From positions 1 to 5,831 of the forward strand of contig JAPXLT010000296.1 in assembly GCA_033809415.1 (NCBI GenBank): a stretch of DNA of 5,831 nucleotides, written 5' to 3'. Shown here one piece after another: positions 5,672-5,831 of the stretch. Source of the stretch: JAQVUB01 sp033809415 (lineage in GTDB: Bacteria > Verrucomicrobiota > Lentisphaeria > Oligosphaerales > Oligosphaeraceae). The notes below the pieces were generated by a model that made no database searches, was not told the origin of the DNA, and worked only from the letters and a program-made list of their open reading frames with translations. The translations under genes were made by a program, and so were the position numbers. Within the stretch, counting starts at the first letter, position 1. Every line of letters begins with the position of its first letter.

Positions 5672-5743
5672 ATTTTTTGTCCACGGAAAGCACGGAAAGC
5701 GCGGAAAATTTATAGGGTTGCTGCTTCGACGGATGAGATGGCA
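5672..5743 (-). repeat. dispersed box, copy E (inverted, CCGTG variant)
   Basis: On the minus strand this 72-base segment aligns with copies A and B: TGCCATCTCATCCGTCGAAG, AGCAACCCTATAAATTTT, then CCGCGC and two TTTCCGTG units, ending in ACAAAAAAT. The last third carries TTTCCGTG units with a 9-base period where A and B have TTTTCGTG, so this module seems exchangeable. The order of array (5831-5762) then box is the same as in copy A. Confidence 0.85.
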
Positions 5744-5761
5744 CGTGGCTTAAATCCCCGC

Positions 5762-5831
5762 CCCCCCCCGCACCACGCACCCCGCCCCCTGCCCCCTGCC
5801 CCCTGCCCCCTGCCCCCTGTACCCTGCCCCC
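5762..5831 (-). repeat. G-rich heptamer tandem array E (10 units, runs off the window)
   Basis: On the minus strand there are ten 7-base units from the right edge inward: mostly GGGGGCA (five of the first six), with GGGTACA, GGGGGCG, GGGTGCG, TGGTGCG and a GGGGGGG run at the inner end. G runs of up to nine make this the strongest quadruplex candidate of the three arrays. It faces array D across 307 bases in inverted orientation. Its full length is unknown because it reaches the window end. Confidence 0.93.

Larger units (their letters stand above)
5405..5831. other. gene-free, repeat-filled region upstream of oppB
   Basis: No convincing gene is visible in these 427 bases on either strand. 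They contain two G-rich arrays in opposite orientation (5405-5454 and 5762-5831), two box copies on the minus strand, and a hairpin terminator. The unique part, 5464-5590, is where the oppB promoter should lie. The best minus-strand candidate is TTGAAA (5572-5567), 16 bases, TAATTT (5550-5545), which is weak. A GGGAGGG (5503-5497) resembles a ribosome site but is about 92 bases from the oppB start with no start codon near it. Confidence 0.7.

Overview
The window carries a PVC-type bacterial region, most likely Lentisphaerota or a relative such as Kiritimatiellota. This placement is an inference from three things: short-phrase intergenic repeats of the TTTTCGTG, CACGGAAAG and GTCCACAAY types, moderate GC, and a divergent cytoplasmic GH32 enzyme next to Opp-type permeases. 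No marker gene confirms it. There are four substantial genes, a short 3' end of a gene entering from the left, one gene fragment, and an unusual density of intergenic repeats. I saw no rRNA, tRNA, CRISPR array or transposase.

Layout: 1-98 is the end of an unidentified plus-strand gene. Positions 103-296 hold a composite repeat (a G-rich heptamer array followed by a 75-base box). Positions 333-1469 (+) encode an exported C45-family Ntn-type acylase/acyltransferase, whose signal-peptide start looks disturbed by a one-base change in an A run. Positions 1478-1561 hold a second composite repeat. Positions 1563-1661 carry a duplicated 3' end of the oppB gene found further right. The minus strand then carries, in transcription order, oppB (5404-4424), oppC (4348-3224) and a GH32 fructosidase-like enzyme (3115-1694). 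Positions 5405-5831 have no gene; they hold two G-rich arrays facing each other, more box copies and one hairpin terminator.

The three minus-strand genes could form one unit in which an OppBC permease pair imports an oligomer and the cytoplasmic GH32 enzyme cleaves it. The substrate-binding protein and ATPases are not in the window, and the 108-base gap before the GH32 gene contains repeat sequence and its own possible promoter, so co-function is only inferred. The C45 gene lies on the opposite strand, convergent with this unit.

The most unusual content is intergenic: a mosaic repeat family present in at least four forms within 5.8 kb. Its heptamer arrays fit the G-quadruplex formula, and its copies sit tightly against gene ends. 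In one case the array touches the oppB start codon and leaves no room for a Shine-Dalgarno site.
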